Shown here: positions 27,674 through 40,270 of the stretch, piece by piece
Layout: every line of letters starts with the position of its first letter
How positions within the stretch are numbered: position 1 is the stretch's first letter
Assembly (NCBI GenBank): GCA_014871385.1
Contig: CM026432.1
Coordinates: 9,823,419 to 9,887,418, forward strand
DNA: 64,000 nt
Reading direction: 5' to 3'
From: Ceratodon purpureus
Taxonomy: Eukaryota; Streptophyta; Bryopsida; Pseudoditrichales; Ditrichaceae
The notes under the pieces: model-generated
Told to the model about the DNA's origin: nothing
Seen by the model: the letters and a program-made list of their open reading frames with translations, nothing else
The model's database searches: none
Translations under genes and position numbers: made by a program

Positions 27674-30600
27674 CTACTCACTATCAGAACCACTTGCAAC
27701 TTCAGGAGCATTTGGCGCAGCTCTAATGCTGTAAGCTATTTTGGCTAAAGCTAATATAATATGACGTTTTGGAATTTTAACAGCTCCTGTAGGCGAAGTC
27801 TTTGGTTTCCATGCTGTTAAAATGCTATCTGTGCTTGTAAATTGCTCGTCGTACGTGAGGTCTGGTTCCCACTTGAAGTTGCTTGTTGTATCCCAATTAT
27901 GATATGGCATCGACCTTGTACAAGTTTGGATGCAAGGTCTATACCATTTCACCTTGATTTGTTTATAATTCACATGACCAAATGATAAAATTGGGTTGGA
28001 TGTGGCTTCTGCAAGCCATATTGGAGCTTCACTATCTACTGCGGGTCGTAAGAGTAAGAAATGTCCTTCATGACAATCACGTCCTACACGAAAAAGAGTT
28101 GGACGAAGGCTCCTTGGTCCAATATAGTGGTCATCCTCTCCAAATTCATCTTGTACTTGTCCATTAGAATTGTATAAAGTTTGAACATCAAATGTTTGAC
28201 GAGTTCGGGGCCAGAAGCCCATACATAAGACATCAACTGCTTCCATCTCATCATCAAGAAGAGCATCTTTCACACCTGTCCAATACTGCACAAGGTGTGC
28301 ATGTTGACGAGTATATTCTCCAGAAACATCCGCAATTCCAACGTTTATCCAATGTTGGATGAAACCATTAATTCCTCTCACAATTTCAGTATGTCCTTTC
28401 ATTGCACGAGGGAGGACAGCTCTAGGATTTCCATGAGGGAGTTTTGGCTTTCCATCGTCGTTTTCTTTCCACAATTTTATACCTTCCTCTGGTCTCGATT
28501 TTTCATCTGTGCATCGCAACTTATATTGCATTAGAGGCCATCCATTAGCACCTCTATAAAATCGAAATTGTCGACCCCGTGAATGTCCAATAAGCTCATC
28601 TTCACTGATGTATTCTTCAATAAAGGATTTAAAATCTGGAACTTCTTCAATTAGAGCAGGAATAACGGGTTCATCTTCAAGATCCATATAGGATTTCATC
28701 AACAAAGGAATGGTTGGATAGTCATTTTCGCGTAATTTCATGCTCCATCGTCCGAAAGACGCATCTATGTCATCATGAGTATGTCCTACTAAGAGGAAAG
28801 AAACCTGGATTTCCTCAAATATGCCTTTTGCAACAAGGAGGGACCAGAAGCACATGACATGACGGCTTTTATTGTCCTTCCAACAGTTATCAAGTTGTAT
28901 ATGCAAAATAGGCGGTAGTTTAACAAAGTCCTCTAAATTTGGTAATGAAGGCTTCAATGGTACGGAGCTAATGCATTGCTCTGAGCCTACAAGGACTGCT
29001 TGATACAATTCAGTTGAGCCAGCACCTAAAAAAAGAGAGCTAGGATTTGAAGACTTTGGAGGATTTTCTAAATCGCGAAGAAGTTTGGCGATGGATCCAA
29101 TTGTTTGGTTACTGTCTACAGGATAGAGGTCAAGAGTGTAGTGCGCATATTTTTTATCGCCGTGTCCATGAGCAAGCATTCTCGTTACGGAAACCGGAAG
29201 CTTCATTAAACCATCAATTGCTTTGCTTTTTGCAGCAAAGCAAGGAGAAGATGTCTTTGAATGATCCATCTTGTCGTGCATAATGCACAATACTTGTAAC
29301 GGGCGATAACATGCTAATGCTCTGCTCAAGTAGTAAAATGCGCGGCATGCTTCTTGCTCACGGAGATGAATTTCAAAGAGTTCCATTGTGTGAATAAAAC
29401 CACGAGAACCATAAGCTTGGACGTCTCGAAGTTTAGTAAGTTCATCACATCTTGCACATCGAGCAAAGCCATCTCCACGGCGCTTTATCTGATACTCTGA
29501 AAAATGTTGTTTGCGATATTTACTACAAGATGACTGAGAAATCAACTTTTGTCCGCACTCTTTTTGTACCTGTGAAGAAACAAGGCATATTTGTGAAATT
29601 GTTTTAACTATGTAAAGCACGACATGGTAAACTGGAGGAAAAAAAGTGATAGAATTACTTCAACGTGAAAAAGAATTGAAGAGGCATGTGATGATACTTT
29701 ACTTTGTTTACTTCATCTAATATGTGCTTCCACTTTGTTCCGCTAGGAAGAATTTTCTCAACAACCTTCTTCCCCTTTAACAACCCAGACTTTTTAGTAT
29801 GAGATCTATTCGGCATGGAATCTGCCTTTGAAGAGAGGATCATCGACATTGTTTGTATAGCTTGTGCAGCACTAATTGATGTCTTTTCTTTCCTTTCCCT
29901 CCATGGTATTGAGGACGTCGACCGAGTGCTGCATATTTTTGATATCGATAGAAATCAGTCTTTGACACACCAAAGATCATTCGCCATGCTTGCATGCACA
30001 CTGCTCTTCCTTCAACAATGCATATCTTCGAAGATGTCCCAGGCCTATAATGGAAGTTTCTGTGAACGCCAAGTTTAATACCATCTTTGAACTTTGTGTC
30101 TGAGTGGTGCATCTCATATCGAAGCGTTTCTACCAAAGTAGTGTTGAATTGACTCAAGCACTCGCTTTTGCAACATGTACCACTTAATGTTTCAGTAATT
30201 GACATCTCCTCAATAAGTGTATCTTTTCACTTTTTGCGACCACCTTCTCGAACATGACGTGATGAAGAATACTTGCGCCACCCAAGTCGCGCACCAATGC
30301 GAGCCACATTTATAGACATTTGCTGATTGTACTGACATTCTTGATAGAAAAGACTAACACCTTCAAATAAGGTGTTCCTAATTGGCCAACGACGAAGTGT
30401 ACGCGGTTTAAGCGAACTTCCATCTTGTAGGACCTCACAAACGACAACACCTACGTAATCAACTCCAAGCACTGACCGTCCGTCTATAGATTGCCATTCT
30501 TTTGCAAATTCGACGTATGCATTAGCCACAGCCATCCCAACATCATCCACAAGGCAAACTTCTTTCTTACACCACTTGTCTCTACTCAAGCCATTGCAAG

Positions 30601-30679
30601 GAGGAATTGGATTGTCCTCTTCTGGAAAGAGGATTACATTTTCTATTTCATCGTCGTCTTCTGAAGTGGAAGTTGACTT
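27674..30679 (-). pseudogene. DUF7869-type transposon-encoded protein, decayed
   Basis: Read on the minus strand: 30679-29703, intron, then 29569-27674. The first part carries a DUF8039-like stretch (KKEVCLVDDVGMAVANAY, then GVDYVGVVVCEVLQDG), then a CCKSECL zinc-knuckle-like motif and an ICIVEGRAVCMQAW region. The second exon (~630 aa) holds the DUF7869 core with LHIQLDNCWKDNKSR and LLVGHTHDDIDASFGRWS, acidic residues arranged as in RNase H-fold transposases. Two lesions break it. An in-frame TGA (30227-30229) sits in RKK-stop-KDTL and fits a CGA-to-TGA change. A one-base shift near 29883-29895 lies in an A/G run, after which KTSISAAQAIQTM continues in another frame. Upstream exons probably exist beyond 30679 but were not resolved. 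The family occurs in many bryophyte and some animal genomes and is thought to be transposon-derived. Confidence 0.75.
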
Positions 30680-33380
30680 CTACAAACACCATCCAACATG
30701 TTAACCAAAAATTAAAAAGGTAAAATACTTGTAAAAGAATGTATGTAAATGCATAACATTGGAATCAGCTCCTTGGCTTACATTTCATAAATAAAAGTAG
30801 CTTGTATCTACTTCTATTGAAAGTGTTAAATGTGCCAAAGAAGATTTGTACCATCTCAATATGCTCTCTATTTTTTCCCATTTCAACATGCGCTCCACCA
30901 GTCTCGAATCAATATTGTGTGAAGACTGTAAAGAAAATCCTGAAATATAATTTTTGAAGGATTTAGACAAATGAAACATGTTCATCAAAACTTTCAAATA
31001 CAAATAGTTTGTCAAGAACAACTGAAATATGTACCTTTTTGACTCGAGAGAATTGCAAATGCCAATTGTAGAGAAACCTATGAATTTTGAAGGATGTATG
31101 ATTAAAGGGGATGGTGCATACATTTCAATTCCAACCAAAAACATACGATCATTTAACAATTATTTTCAAAAAGGGTAACATGCACTACCATAGCACATAC
31201 TATGTTATGACATCTCCACATTGACAGTTATGTCTGATCAACCATGCGCATGAGTCCAAAGTATTAAGTTTTTCTAGGACTTCGTAGAACTAGAAATTCT
31301 TCTACATATCAAATTGTATTGAAAGACATGAGTAGATGAAGTAACGTTACATTTAATAACGGAACTCTTCAATACGAGTACATGGAAAACATAACATATA
31401 TAGGAGAACAATAAATCAATAGTAGTGCCTAAGCGTAGCATTTCATAGTACTGAAATGTAAACGCAAAGTTTTCTAAGAGCACTGTACCAATTTGGCAAC
31501 AAAGGATTACATAATCCAAATAATGGATGCTATTGGAACTTGTTCTGTTCTAGTAATACTCAATGTGAATCATTAATCTCTTTATCTAGATAGGATCTCC
31601 GATCCAAGTAAGGGCCGGCGTGAATACAGCGTTTACTCATCTAGGTAATGAACCAATGCTCACCAGACAAAGGATCACTAATACCAAACTACGCACCCCT
31701 TTCAGAAATAGATCTCTTTTTCTACTATATGTATAGAACCAAATTCTACATTTGAGGCATCAATCCAGTAGTCAATTGACTACTGGAATCTGGTGCTCTG
31801 TAGAAGAGATCCAAGTACACGATCTTATTTATACGTATTAGTTCCATAAAAGCATCGTAGATCAGACCGTAGGAATAATTTCAAATACATTTAAATAATT
31901 GAAAAGAAGTAAATAAGAGATCCGAAATTATATCGAGATGGATAGCATAGTAGAATTTGAAGCACAATTCTGTCTTTCACGATGATGATGATATCAACGT
32001 CAATGTAGACACAAAATAGAGAGGTGAAACAACAGAGACAGTGTAGTTCATAACATTGTCGAGGCTCTCTATATGCAAACCAAAGTGATTGCTTAAATTG
32101 TACCTGATGGTAGATGCGTTGTGATATAAGCGTGTCCAATTGAAGTGGAGTGCGTTTTGTCAAGGAAATCTTCTACAACTGAACATTTTGTTAGTACTCA
32201 AGCAAATGTGATTCAAAGAATTTGATGCAAACAAAGGAATGTTGCTATTGAGTACTAAAGAACTATCCACTAAGCTAGGGGCTAAAAAACAAATACATTC
32301 CGAGAAAGTGTGAAGAAAAACAACGCAGATCAAAAACATTTAGTGCCTAAAAGCATTGCAAAGGAACACAAAATGAGTAGCTTACAAACCTCAACAAAGA
32401 ACGTTTTGCTTGAGACGGCAAACCCTCAGGAGACACGAGTTGGTGCAAAAATCCTCAGGGCTATAGAAAACCAGTGGTATGAGAGATGAGATTGGAGGCT
32501 ACAAAAATCGAACTATACTCTGGTAACCCTAAAATGATACAAGTTTCAACATTCGCCTATGAAGTGTTAGATATACAAGTGCAAAGTCTGCAACCTAAAT
32601 GATTCACAAGTTAACAAAAACTGCGACAGAAACAAGCTATGGTGATGCAAAGAGCCGGCATACGCATAGAGAAGCATACAAAGAAGAGGGAGAAGGAAGA
32701 AGAGTGACGAATGAAGGAGAAGGGTGTGGGAAGGAGGGGGTGGTTTGGCGGCTACAGCGTACAGCATTTGATACTTATGTCAACTTAACATTTGGCGGCT
32801 GCAAACCCTGTCATCATTTAAACTTGACAGTTGGCGGCTGCAAACGATCTATTATGAGGGTAGGGCTGTCCTAGCTAGTTTGACCCAATCAAGGCAGACT
32901 GAGTGGGTAGATTGGATAAAGTTGGTGGGTAGATTGGAGAAAGTTGGTAGATGTCCGCTCAAAGGAGAAGAAGGGGGTTACTAGATTCTAACATGTTTAA
33001 AAACATTCAAAAAATAAATTTTTAGATTCATGATGAGAATATTGGAATACCAAAATACTTATAACAATTTCTAGATTCATGAATTTCTAGTTTCATGATA
33101 AAAATATTGGAACACCTATTACTTCACATAACATGAACTTCACATCCTTAAATAAAACTTACAAATTCATTTCATATTAATTGCACATTAAAATTTATCT
33201 ACAAATGTTTTGAAAATAATCATTATTTTATGCATCAAGATTGAATCCAAATAGCATATTCTAATTCATTTTCTTACCTTGGATTTAATTTGCTTCTTTT
33301 TAAGTATTTTATTGGATTATTAGAACTGTCAAATTTCTATATTTATTCTAGAAGTTGATGTAGTGTCTAGAAAATGAAAT
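30680..33380. other. upstream region of DUF7869 gene and intergenic DNA
   Basis: Probably contains 5' exons or introns of the minus-strand DUF7869 gene up to roughly 32.5 kb, but I cannot place them. It holds the perfect 24-bp palindrome at 31764-31787 and a short tandem pair with the core TTGGCGGCTGCAAA at about 32790-32845. From ~32990 it becomes AT-rich. Confidence 0.4.
31764..31787. promoter_or_regulatory. 24-bp perfect palindrome, motif copy 1
   Basis: TCCAGTAGTCAA followed immediately by its exact reverse complement. Four related copies occur at 40182, 40247, 42073 and 43531, all in non-coding parts of the ParB-like gene. This one lies about 1.1 kb upstream of the recognised part of the DUF7869 gene. 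A perfect 24-bp dyad is typical of a dimer-binding site; function is inferred. Confidence 0.6.
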
Positions 33381-33515
33381 TTTCATGTAGACTACATTTA
33401 AACTCTATAAATATGTAGGATTGCAAAATTAATATTTGTGAAATTAGAAAACCAGTGACATGGACCATATATATAGTCTAACCTTGGACTTAGTTTGGGT
33501 GACATTATCAAGGTT

Positions 33516-33577
<62 letters not shown>

Positions 33578-35080
33578 TTTGATGAATATATATTTATATG
33601 TATTGTGATGCAATATATAGATATATTGCAATACATATACATACATCATCAATTTCATATGTAAATCAATTTCCTTAACAAGCTTTAAGCCATAATTCAT
33701 ATCCAATAAATGAAGTAATATTTAGGAGAAGTCATAGTTACTAGTTTCTCTGGAAAATTCTACATCTTATTCTAAATTACATATCGAATGATGATGAGAA
33801 ATCAAGGTTAAGTTTAATTAATGTATAGTGAAGACTCTCAAGTCATTTTTACACAGAATATGTTCACTAAAAAAGTGTAGAGAATTTTCTTGGACCATTT
33901 ATTGTAGATAAGATTGTGGATTTCTAAAAGATTCACTTCATAGGATAAATTTTTACATATTCCTTTTAAGGTAATGCGATAATTTATGATGTTCAACATT
34001 TATTTTTATAAAGGTACTCAAACTATAATCTAGAGAAGTGAAGGTATTATTTTTAAGTTTACACAGAATAAAATCAAGGTTTTATTTCATATGTATAGAA
34101 TATATGTTTCAGTCTTGTTTTAGAAACACTTGTTATTTGGACTATGTAAATGTTCAATACCATGACTTTCAAACTTACCATGCTTGCATCTTTTACTATT
34201 CAATACCATGTACATATTAACACATGATTCATGTATTAATTCTTAATTAAAAATTAATTAAGAATTGTATTAAATTTATTAATTTATTAATTATATTAAG
34301 ATTATAAATTAAATTCGATTATAAATCAAATTTTGGAATTATAGATATAATTTATAAATCAATTTTTTAAATTAAAATCATAAATTATAAATTAATTGTT
34401 GAATTAAAGTTTGGAATGTATTCGTGTTTGAAATATGTATAACACTCAAATATTAATTATTAAAACCAACAATAATTATAAATATAATATGATTTCTATC
34501 TTCAATGCTAAATGTACAATTTAAATATTATCTAGCCATATATAAATATCTTAGGAATTTAGAATATTAGCATATTAAAGGATATTATTTTCATGTTATA
34601 CCAAGAACATGTAGTACCACTAAATTATACACTAATACTTGTACATGTAAGTGTAAATATTTAGGTGATATTAGAATTAATTAAATTATTATCTTAATCA
34701 TTGTACATGTTGCAACGTATATAAATCTCAACATTATTTATGTAAATAGAATGTTCTAAAAAGTATGCAAATTATTTCAATACATGATTACCGAAAATAT
34801 TTTTTGAATTCAAAAAGAAATTGTCATTTGATAAAATTTTCATTAAACATGCTTCAGAGATTTTGAATGCTTAACATAGATGATTTAAATATTTAGAAAA
34901 CAATTTACTCTTGAAAAACCAAATTTTTAAAAGTCATTTTAAATTTTTAGAACACGATTTATTTTTGGAATTAAATCAACTTGACAATAAAAGTTGGACA
35001 AAAAAAAGGAGAAAGAAAATAGAACTGAGAATATAAAAGGAAAAAGTAAAAATAACTGAAAACGTAAAAGGAAAAAGTAA
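33381..35080. repeat. AT-rich duplicated block, copy 1
   Basis: Two sub-blocks in tandem order. Sub-block A (about 33381-33895) matches 35343-35890 and sub-block B (about 33930-35080) matches 37510-38540, both in direct orientation. Long stretches are nearly identical, for example the segment starting GTTATACCAAGAACATGTAG at 34594 and 38091. No open frames of note. Best explained as a segmental tandem duplication, not as paired LTRs, because A and B are both repeated and no reverse transcriptase lies between. Confidence 0.75.
33469..33526. repeat. hairpin with 17-bp arms beside (AT)n tract
   Basis: ATATATAGTCTAACCTT at 33469-33485 is repeated as its exact reverse complement at 33510-33526, with a 24-base loop. 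It runs directly into an (AT)n microsatellite (to ~33560) and a T run (~33561-33581). The hairpin is absent from the otherwise similar duplicate block near 35.4 kb, so it arose after the duplication or is an insertion. Confidence 0.7.
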
Positions 35081-35342
35081 AGTTTTTGCTGCACCGAAAA
35101 TAATGATGTTGGCTCGGGGTCACGTCAACACCAAATCTAATATCTCGTGTGGATTCCGACGCTGGGGTTGCTCTAGACTTTGGAAGCATTGCTTGCGTCT
35201 GGGGTTCGGGAGCGCGTGCTGGGTTGAGTGCGAATGGCCAAGAAATTCAGCCTCCTCCACCGTTCGCTGCGGACTCCACCGTCGGCACCTTCTTCTGCAG
35301 AGGTGCTTTTTCTGTCATCATATTTGGTCCAGGAAATGAGAT
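35081..35342 (+). other. GC-rich island between duplicated blocks
   Basis: About 240 bases of normal GC content in an otherwise very AT-rich region. Plus-strand frames stay open through it (for example MDSDAGVALDFGSIACVW at 35149), suggesting an exon or captured gene fragment, but I recognise no family and see no clear splice pair. It is not present after the second copy of the B block. Confidence 0.3.
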
Positions 35343-38300
35343 TTTCATGTAGACTACAATTAAACTCTATAAATATGTAGGATTGCAAAATTGATATTTG
35401 TGAAATTTGGATAGTTCCAACAAACTGTTTGACATAAGATGTTTATTAGTGAAATCCAACGTATCTACTTCCTTTACACATAGTTAATAGAAATTTGATA
35501 TGTAATTCAAAAGTTATCAATGGTTGAAGGTTTTAAATCTAAATGTAGGCAAGAGAAAACATTTTCAAATATATTCACCAAAATATATATATACATACAT
35601 CATCAATTTCGTATGTAAATCAATTTCCTTAACAAGCTTTAAGCCATTCATATCCAATAAATGAAGTAATATTTAGGAGAAGTCATAGTTACTGATTTCT
35701 CTGGAAAATTCTACATCTTATTCTAAATTATATATAGAATAACGGTGAAAATCAAGGTTAAATTTAATGAATGTTTGGTGAAGACTTTGAAGTCATTTTT
35801 TACACAGAATATGCACTTGCCCACTAGAAAACTATAGAGAATTTTGTTGGAAAGTTTATTGTAGATAATATTTTAGTTTTCTAAAGGATTGAAAAAAACC
35901 TGTTTTAGAAGTTTAGGCAAAAATTACTTCCGATTGATTTTTCAAATTCAAGTTTCAAATGGAGTTTACCATCATTCAAGGATTAAAAATATCTCTGGAA
36001 GTTCAAGTTCTTTTTTGTTTATTGATATTAAGTAAAGTCGATCAAGGTTTTTGATTGTTTTTTCATACACTGATGTGCTACAATTACTGTGTTGGTTCAG
36101 ATTGCTCTAGAATAAAATACATGGCGATAAATTGATTATTAAGTGCTTGAAGAGAGATTGTAATTATTTGATGTGGGTTCTTCAACTGTAAAAATAGAGC
36201 CATATTTTTTCAACTGCAACATCAAGTATATAAATGTACTTTAAACAACTTGAGTGATCACATTTTAATGTTTTCATGTCTTATTTTCCAAAAATTTGGG
36301 AATAAGATATAATATTTGTACCAATACATAATTTATGTTGTTAAGTTTTCAAACAAGAAGTTCAGTGACGATCGTTGTATTTTTTTAAAAACTTTTATAC
36401 TTCTCAAATGAGATGTTTAAAAATATTTATAAATGAAATCAAAAATTATAATTAACAGTACAATATAAATATTATAAATCTATGAATTAGTAGTTTTAAT
36501 ATAATTTTAAATTTTAAAATTCATAATTTGAATTTTAAAAATTGTAATTTTAATATATAAAAAATTATAAATTATAATATATAAAAATTCATTTATAATT
36601 TCAAATTAATTTTTGGGACACTATCATTTACTAATAAACCCACCTAGTGGTCAAGCAAACAATTCACTTATGCAACAAGAACTCTACTATCTAGATAGGA
36701 AGATCCAGATGGGACTTGTTAATCATCACTGATAATCTCGTGCTTCCGTCGTGGCATGAAATTAAGTAATTATCATTTTCCCTGATAATCTTGTGTTTCC
36801 ATCGTGGCATGAAAATAAGTAATTATCATCTTTACTCAGTCTTTGATATGAAGGAAAATGAGAGTTCATTACTATTGTATAACTTTGTAGGTAGCTGATT
36901 TGAGGATTTTCACTCTCTGACGGAAATTCAAGTCATTACATGAGGTTGCAGAGGGCAACACATAACATGCTAACATACGAAGTAAGAAACGTTACTAAAT
37001 TATCACCCAACGCGTTTTGGCATTCATCAAACATGCATTAGATATATTCTTTAATTGGAATTATAAATTTTAATATAAAAAAAGAGAATTGAATAATAAA
37101 ATCGTGAATTTTAAATTAATTCATAATTTTTTGAATTAATATTTAATTTGGGATTACTTCCCTGATTATAAATTTTAATTAATTCAATGAGTCATAATTA
37201 ATATATATTTCTACATATTATTTTAAATTGATTCAAAATTAAAATTTTATATTCAACCTGAATTAATTTTTATTATTAAGTTTGAATTAATTTCTACAAA
37301 TTCACCTTAACTTATATATTTATTCAAAATCAAATATTTGTTGTCAAAAGGCAGATAGTATACATACATGACTTGTTAGAAGTACAATATATCAAGTAGA
37401 AATTTTGTACCTACGATAAATTGATTATCATTCTGCAAGTGATATTACAAAAAGCAATCTAGTGACTCAGGTTGACTTTGCTATTTCGCATGTTATACAA
37501 TAAAAGATTCTCTTCATATGATAAATTTTTACATATTATTTTTAAGGTAATGCGATAATTTGTTGTTTTTTTCAAATAGCAGAATGAGAAAAGGAAGTAT
37601 GTATATGATGTTCATCATTTATTTGTATAAAGGTACTCAAATTAGAATCTAGAGAAGTGAAGGTATTATTTTTATTTTATACAGAATAAAATCAAGGTTT
37701 TATTTTATATGTACATCTTTTACTATTCAATACCATGTACATATTAACACATGATTTATGTATTAATTCAAAATTAAGAATTAATTATAAATTATATTAA
37801 ATTTATTAATTTATTAATTATATTAAAATCATAAATTAAATTCAATTATAAATCACATTTTTGAATTAAAATTAGAATTTGATGCATCAATTTTTGAATT
37901 AAGGACCAAGGTTTGAAATGTATTTGTGCTTGAAATATGTATAACACTCAAATTTTATAAACCAAGAATAATTTTTAATATAATAAGATTTATATCTTTA
38001 ATGCTAGGTGTACAGTTTAAATATTATTTACTCATATATAAATATCTTAGGGATTTAGGATATTAGTGCATGTTAAAGGATACTATTTTCATGTTATACC
38101 AAGAACATGTAGTACCACTAAATTATACAGTAATATTTGTATATGTAAGTGTAAATATTTAGGTGATATTAGAATTGATAAAATTATTATCTTAATCATT
38201 GTACATGTTGCAAAGTATATAAATCTCAAACATTATTTATGTATATAGTATGCAAATTATTTCAATATATGATTACTGAAAATATTTTTTTTTGAATTCA

Positions 38301-38540
38301 AAAAGAAATTGTTATTTTATAAAATTTTCATTAAACATGCTTCAGATATTTTGAATGCCTAAAATAGACATTTTAAATATTTAGAACATGGTTTACTCTT
38401 GAAAAACTAAATTTTTAAAAGTTATTTAAAATTTTTAGAACACGATTTATTTTTGGAATTAAATCAACTTGACAATTAAAGTTGGAAGAAAAATGGAGAA
38501 AGAAAACAGTGAGAATGTAAAAGAAAAAAGTAAGAAAGGT
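35343..38540. repeat. AT-rich duplicated block, copy 2, with 1.6-kb insertion
   Basis: Sub-block A' (35343-35890) and sub-block B' (37510-38540) repeat the order of copy 1 but are separated by ~1.6 kb (about 35893-37500) that is absent from copy 1, where A runs straight into B through TTCTAAAAGATTCACTTC. The extra segment is flanked by AAAGGATT and AAAAGATT, a possible imperfect target duplication. Inside it, two copies of a ~53-bp unit containing GTGGCATGAAA and AAGTAATTATCAT lie at about 36726-36830. Confidence 0.65.
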
Positions 38541-38589
38541 TGACTTTGTTAGGGTGTGAGCTGGTAGGATAGGGAGGTGATGCTTACTG

Positions 38590-38722
38590 CGGGGGAGCGG
38601 TGCTCGGTGGCTGGGGATGCGGTGCTCGGTGGCTGGGGATGCGGTGCTTGGTGGCTGGGGTATCGAAGCGTTACTACGGGGGAAGCGGTGCTTGGTGGCT
38701 GGGGATGCGGTGGTTTAGAGCT
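38590..38722. repeat. 22-bp GC-rich minisatellite
   Basis: Units of GCGGTGCTCGGTGGCTGGGG plus AT: three contiguous copies, an interruption of about 30 bases, then one further copy (GCGGTGCTTGGTGGCTGGGG). It sits at the abrupt junction between AT-rich block B' and GC-normal DNA. Confidence 0.8.
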
Positions 38723-38753
38723 AGCGGACCGAGCAGTGTGTGTGCGAGGGAGA

Positions 38754-38961
38754 GTGTGTTGGGCTGTGAAGCGGTGGTGGTGCGTTGGGCTGTGAAGCGG
38801 TGATGGTGTGTTGGGCTGTGAAGTGGTGATGGTGTGTTGGGCTGTGAAGCGGTGGTGGTGTGTTGGGCTGTGAAGCGGTGATGGTGTGTTGGGCTGTGAA
38901 GTGGTGATGGTGTGTTGGGTTGTGAAGCGGCGGTGGTATGTTGGGTTGTGAAGCGGTGGTG
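38754..38961. repeat. 26-bp minisatellite, 8 exact-length copies
   Basis: Eight head-to-tail units, each exactly 26 bp, with core GTGTGTTGGGCTGTGAAG then CGGTGRTG or TGGTGATG. Point variants differ between units but no unit changes length. Variants recur in a pattern (units 2-3 resemble 5-6), suggesting higher-order duplication. Because 26 is not a multiple of three, the minus strand shows a 78-nt cycle encoding a His/Thr/Pro/Ser-rich repeat; I take this as a by-product and not a gene. Confidence 0.92.
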
Positions 38962-40181
38962 TTAGTGGACTCGCACTGTAAGGAAGCGGCTGCATCGAAG
39001 CATTCAACAGGTTTGAGGCTCCAGGCGGTTCCTTTTGAGTTTTAGTTTATTTATTTCTTTTGCTCCGAAGGTTGATATAGGCGGGCCGTAACTCTTGGTT
39101 CAGATCATTTCGATCCTTGCTCAGGTGCTCGTGCAAGCTGTGAAGCGGTGAACCAGTCCAAGTTTTCCGGAGTCTGAAGTTGGTTCGGTGACTGGAGTCA
39201 AAGGAAGGAGCGGTGGTTTGTGCGTTGCTTTGTTATTTCTTTATTTTCTTGTTGTCTTCGGTGAAAGCTACTGCTGCGGTCAGAGCAATTCAGCTGAAAG
39301 CGGGAGTATTGAACGGCACGAGTAGTGTGCATGAAAGTGCATGTTGCTGTCTAAGAGGAGGCAAGGGTGACGGATGTAGAAGCTGATGAGAGCAGCAGCT
39401 GCTTCAAACAACCAAGCAGGTTCTAGCCATTCAGGCCATCTTGTGTGTCTATGGTAGTTTGTTTTTTTTGTTTTGTTATTTTCATGTTTGAGAAATTATT
39501 GGATGTGAGCTGTAATTCTCTGATTTGGTTGTTTTGGACTGAAATTGAACGTTACTTTTTACATGTGATTGCACATTAAGATAAAAGATAAAAAATCAGT
39601 AACTTTAAGCGTTAAAAATTCTAAATTACGACGTAAATTGAATGAGTTAAAATAAAAAGTAATTATGTAACTTAAACCACTTAGAGTTAATAATAAATTT
39701 GAGATAGTAATTATTTAGTTACTGAGGTATTTAGGGTCTGTAATTACTTAGGGTTATGGTAAAATTTATTTACCTTTTGCTCTAAAAATATTTACCTTGA
39801 TAATTTTTAGATTTTTACCATAAGTAACTAAATTTTTACCATAGGACAGTAGGCCAGAGCCAACTATTTAGAGTTGCGCTTTTCTGGTTTACACAAGACA
39901 CTAATTCTTTGTCTTATACATGCAGAGGACAAGCCCATCCAAGTTTTAAATTTGTCTCACATCGAACCTTTTAAGACAGCCTTTTGCAACACGAGGTATG
40001 TGATTTTTAAAAATAGGGAATTATCTAAATACTTGGAATAATTATTGAAATACTTGTCTAAATACAAAACACAACATGTATAAAATACATAATTTAAAGT
40101 ACGATTATATTCCCAAGTATATATACAATGTATAGTTAGAGTAGTCATTGTTACCTTGTCGTATCATAGAGTTTTATTAAA
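38962..40181. other. intergenic DNA upstream of the ParB-like gene
   Basis: GC-normal to ~39450, then AT-rich. No gene recognised. The last part (from ~40150) is presumably the promoter and leader of the gene at 40396. Confidence 0.45.
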
Positions 40182-40205
40182 TCCAGTAGTCAATTGCCCA
40201 CTGGA
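40182..40205. promoter_or_regulatory. 24-bp motif copy 2 (leader of ParB-like gene)
   Basis: TCCAGTAGTCAATTG followed by CCCACTGGA; identical to the left half of the perfect palindrome, with changes in the right half. It lies 191 bases before the ATG at 40396. Confidence 0.55.
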
Positions 40206-40246
40206 TTGGCCTCTCCTTTCGGTGAGAAAAAATTTTAGACTTCAAA

Positions 40247-40270
40247 TCTAGTAGTCAATTGCCCACTGGA
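40247..40270. promoter_or_regulatory. 24-bp motif copy 3 (leader of ParB-like gene)
   Basis: TCTAGTAGTCAATTG followed by CCCACTGGA. It shares the right-half variant with copy 2, 65 bases upstream, so the two may be a local duplication. Confidence 0.55.

Noticed and set aside
33930-38540. The two ~1.1-kb direct repeats as LTRs of a retrotransposon
   Set aside because: The neighbouring block A is repeated too, in the same order, no gag, protease, reverse transcriptase or integrase lies between, and I saw no TG...CA ends, primer-binding site or target duplication.
38549-39007. 152-codon minus-strand frame with His/Thr/Pro repeats as a protein gene
   Set aside because: It is the read-out of the 22- and 26-bp minisatellites; the 26-bp period forces a 78-nt cycle, and no non-repetitive domain is present.
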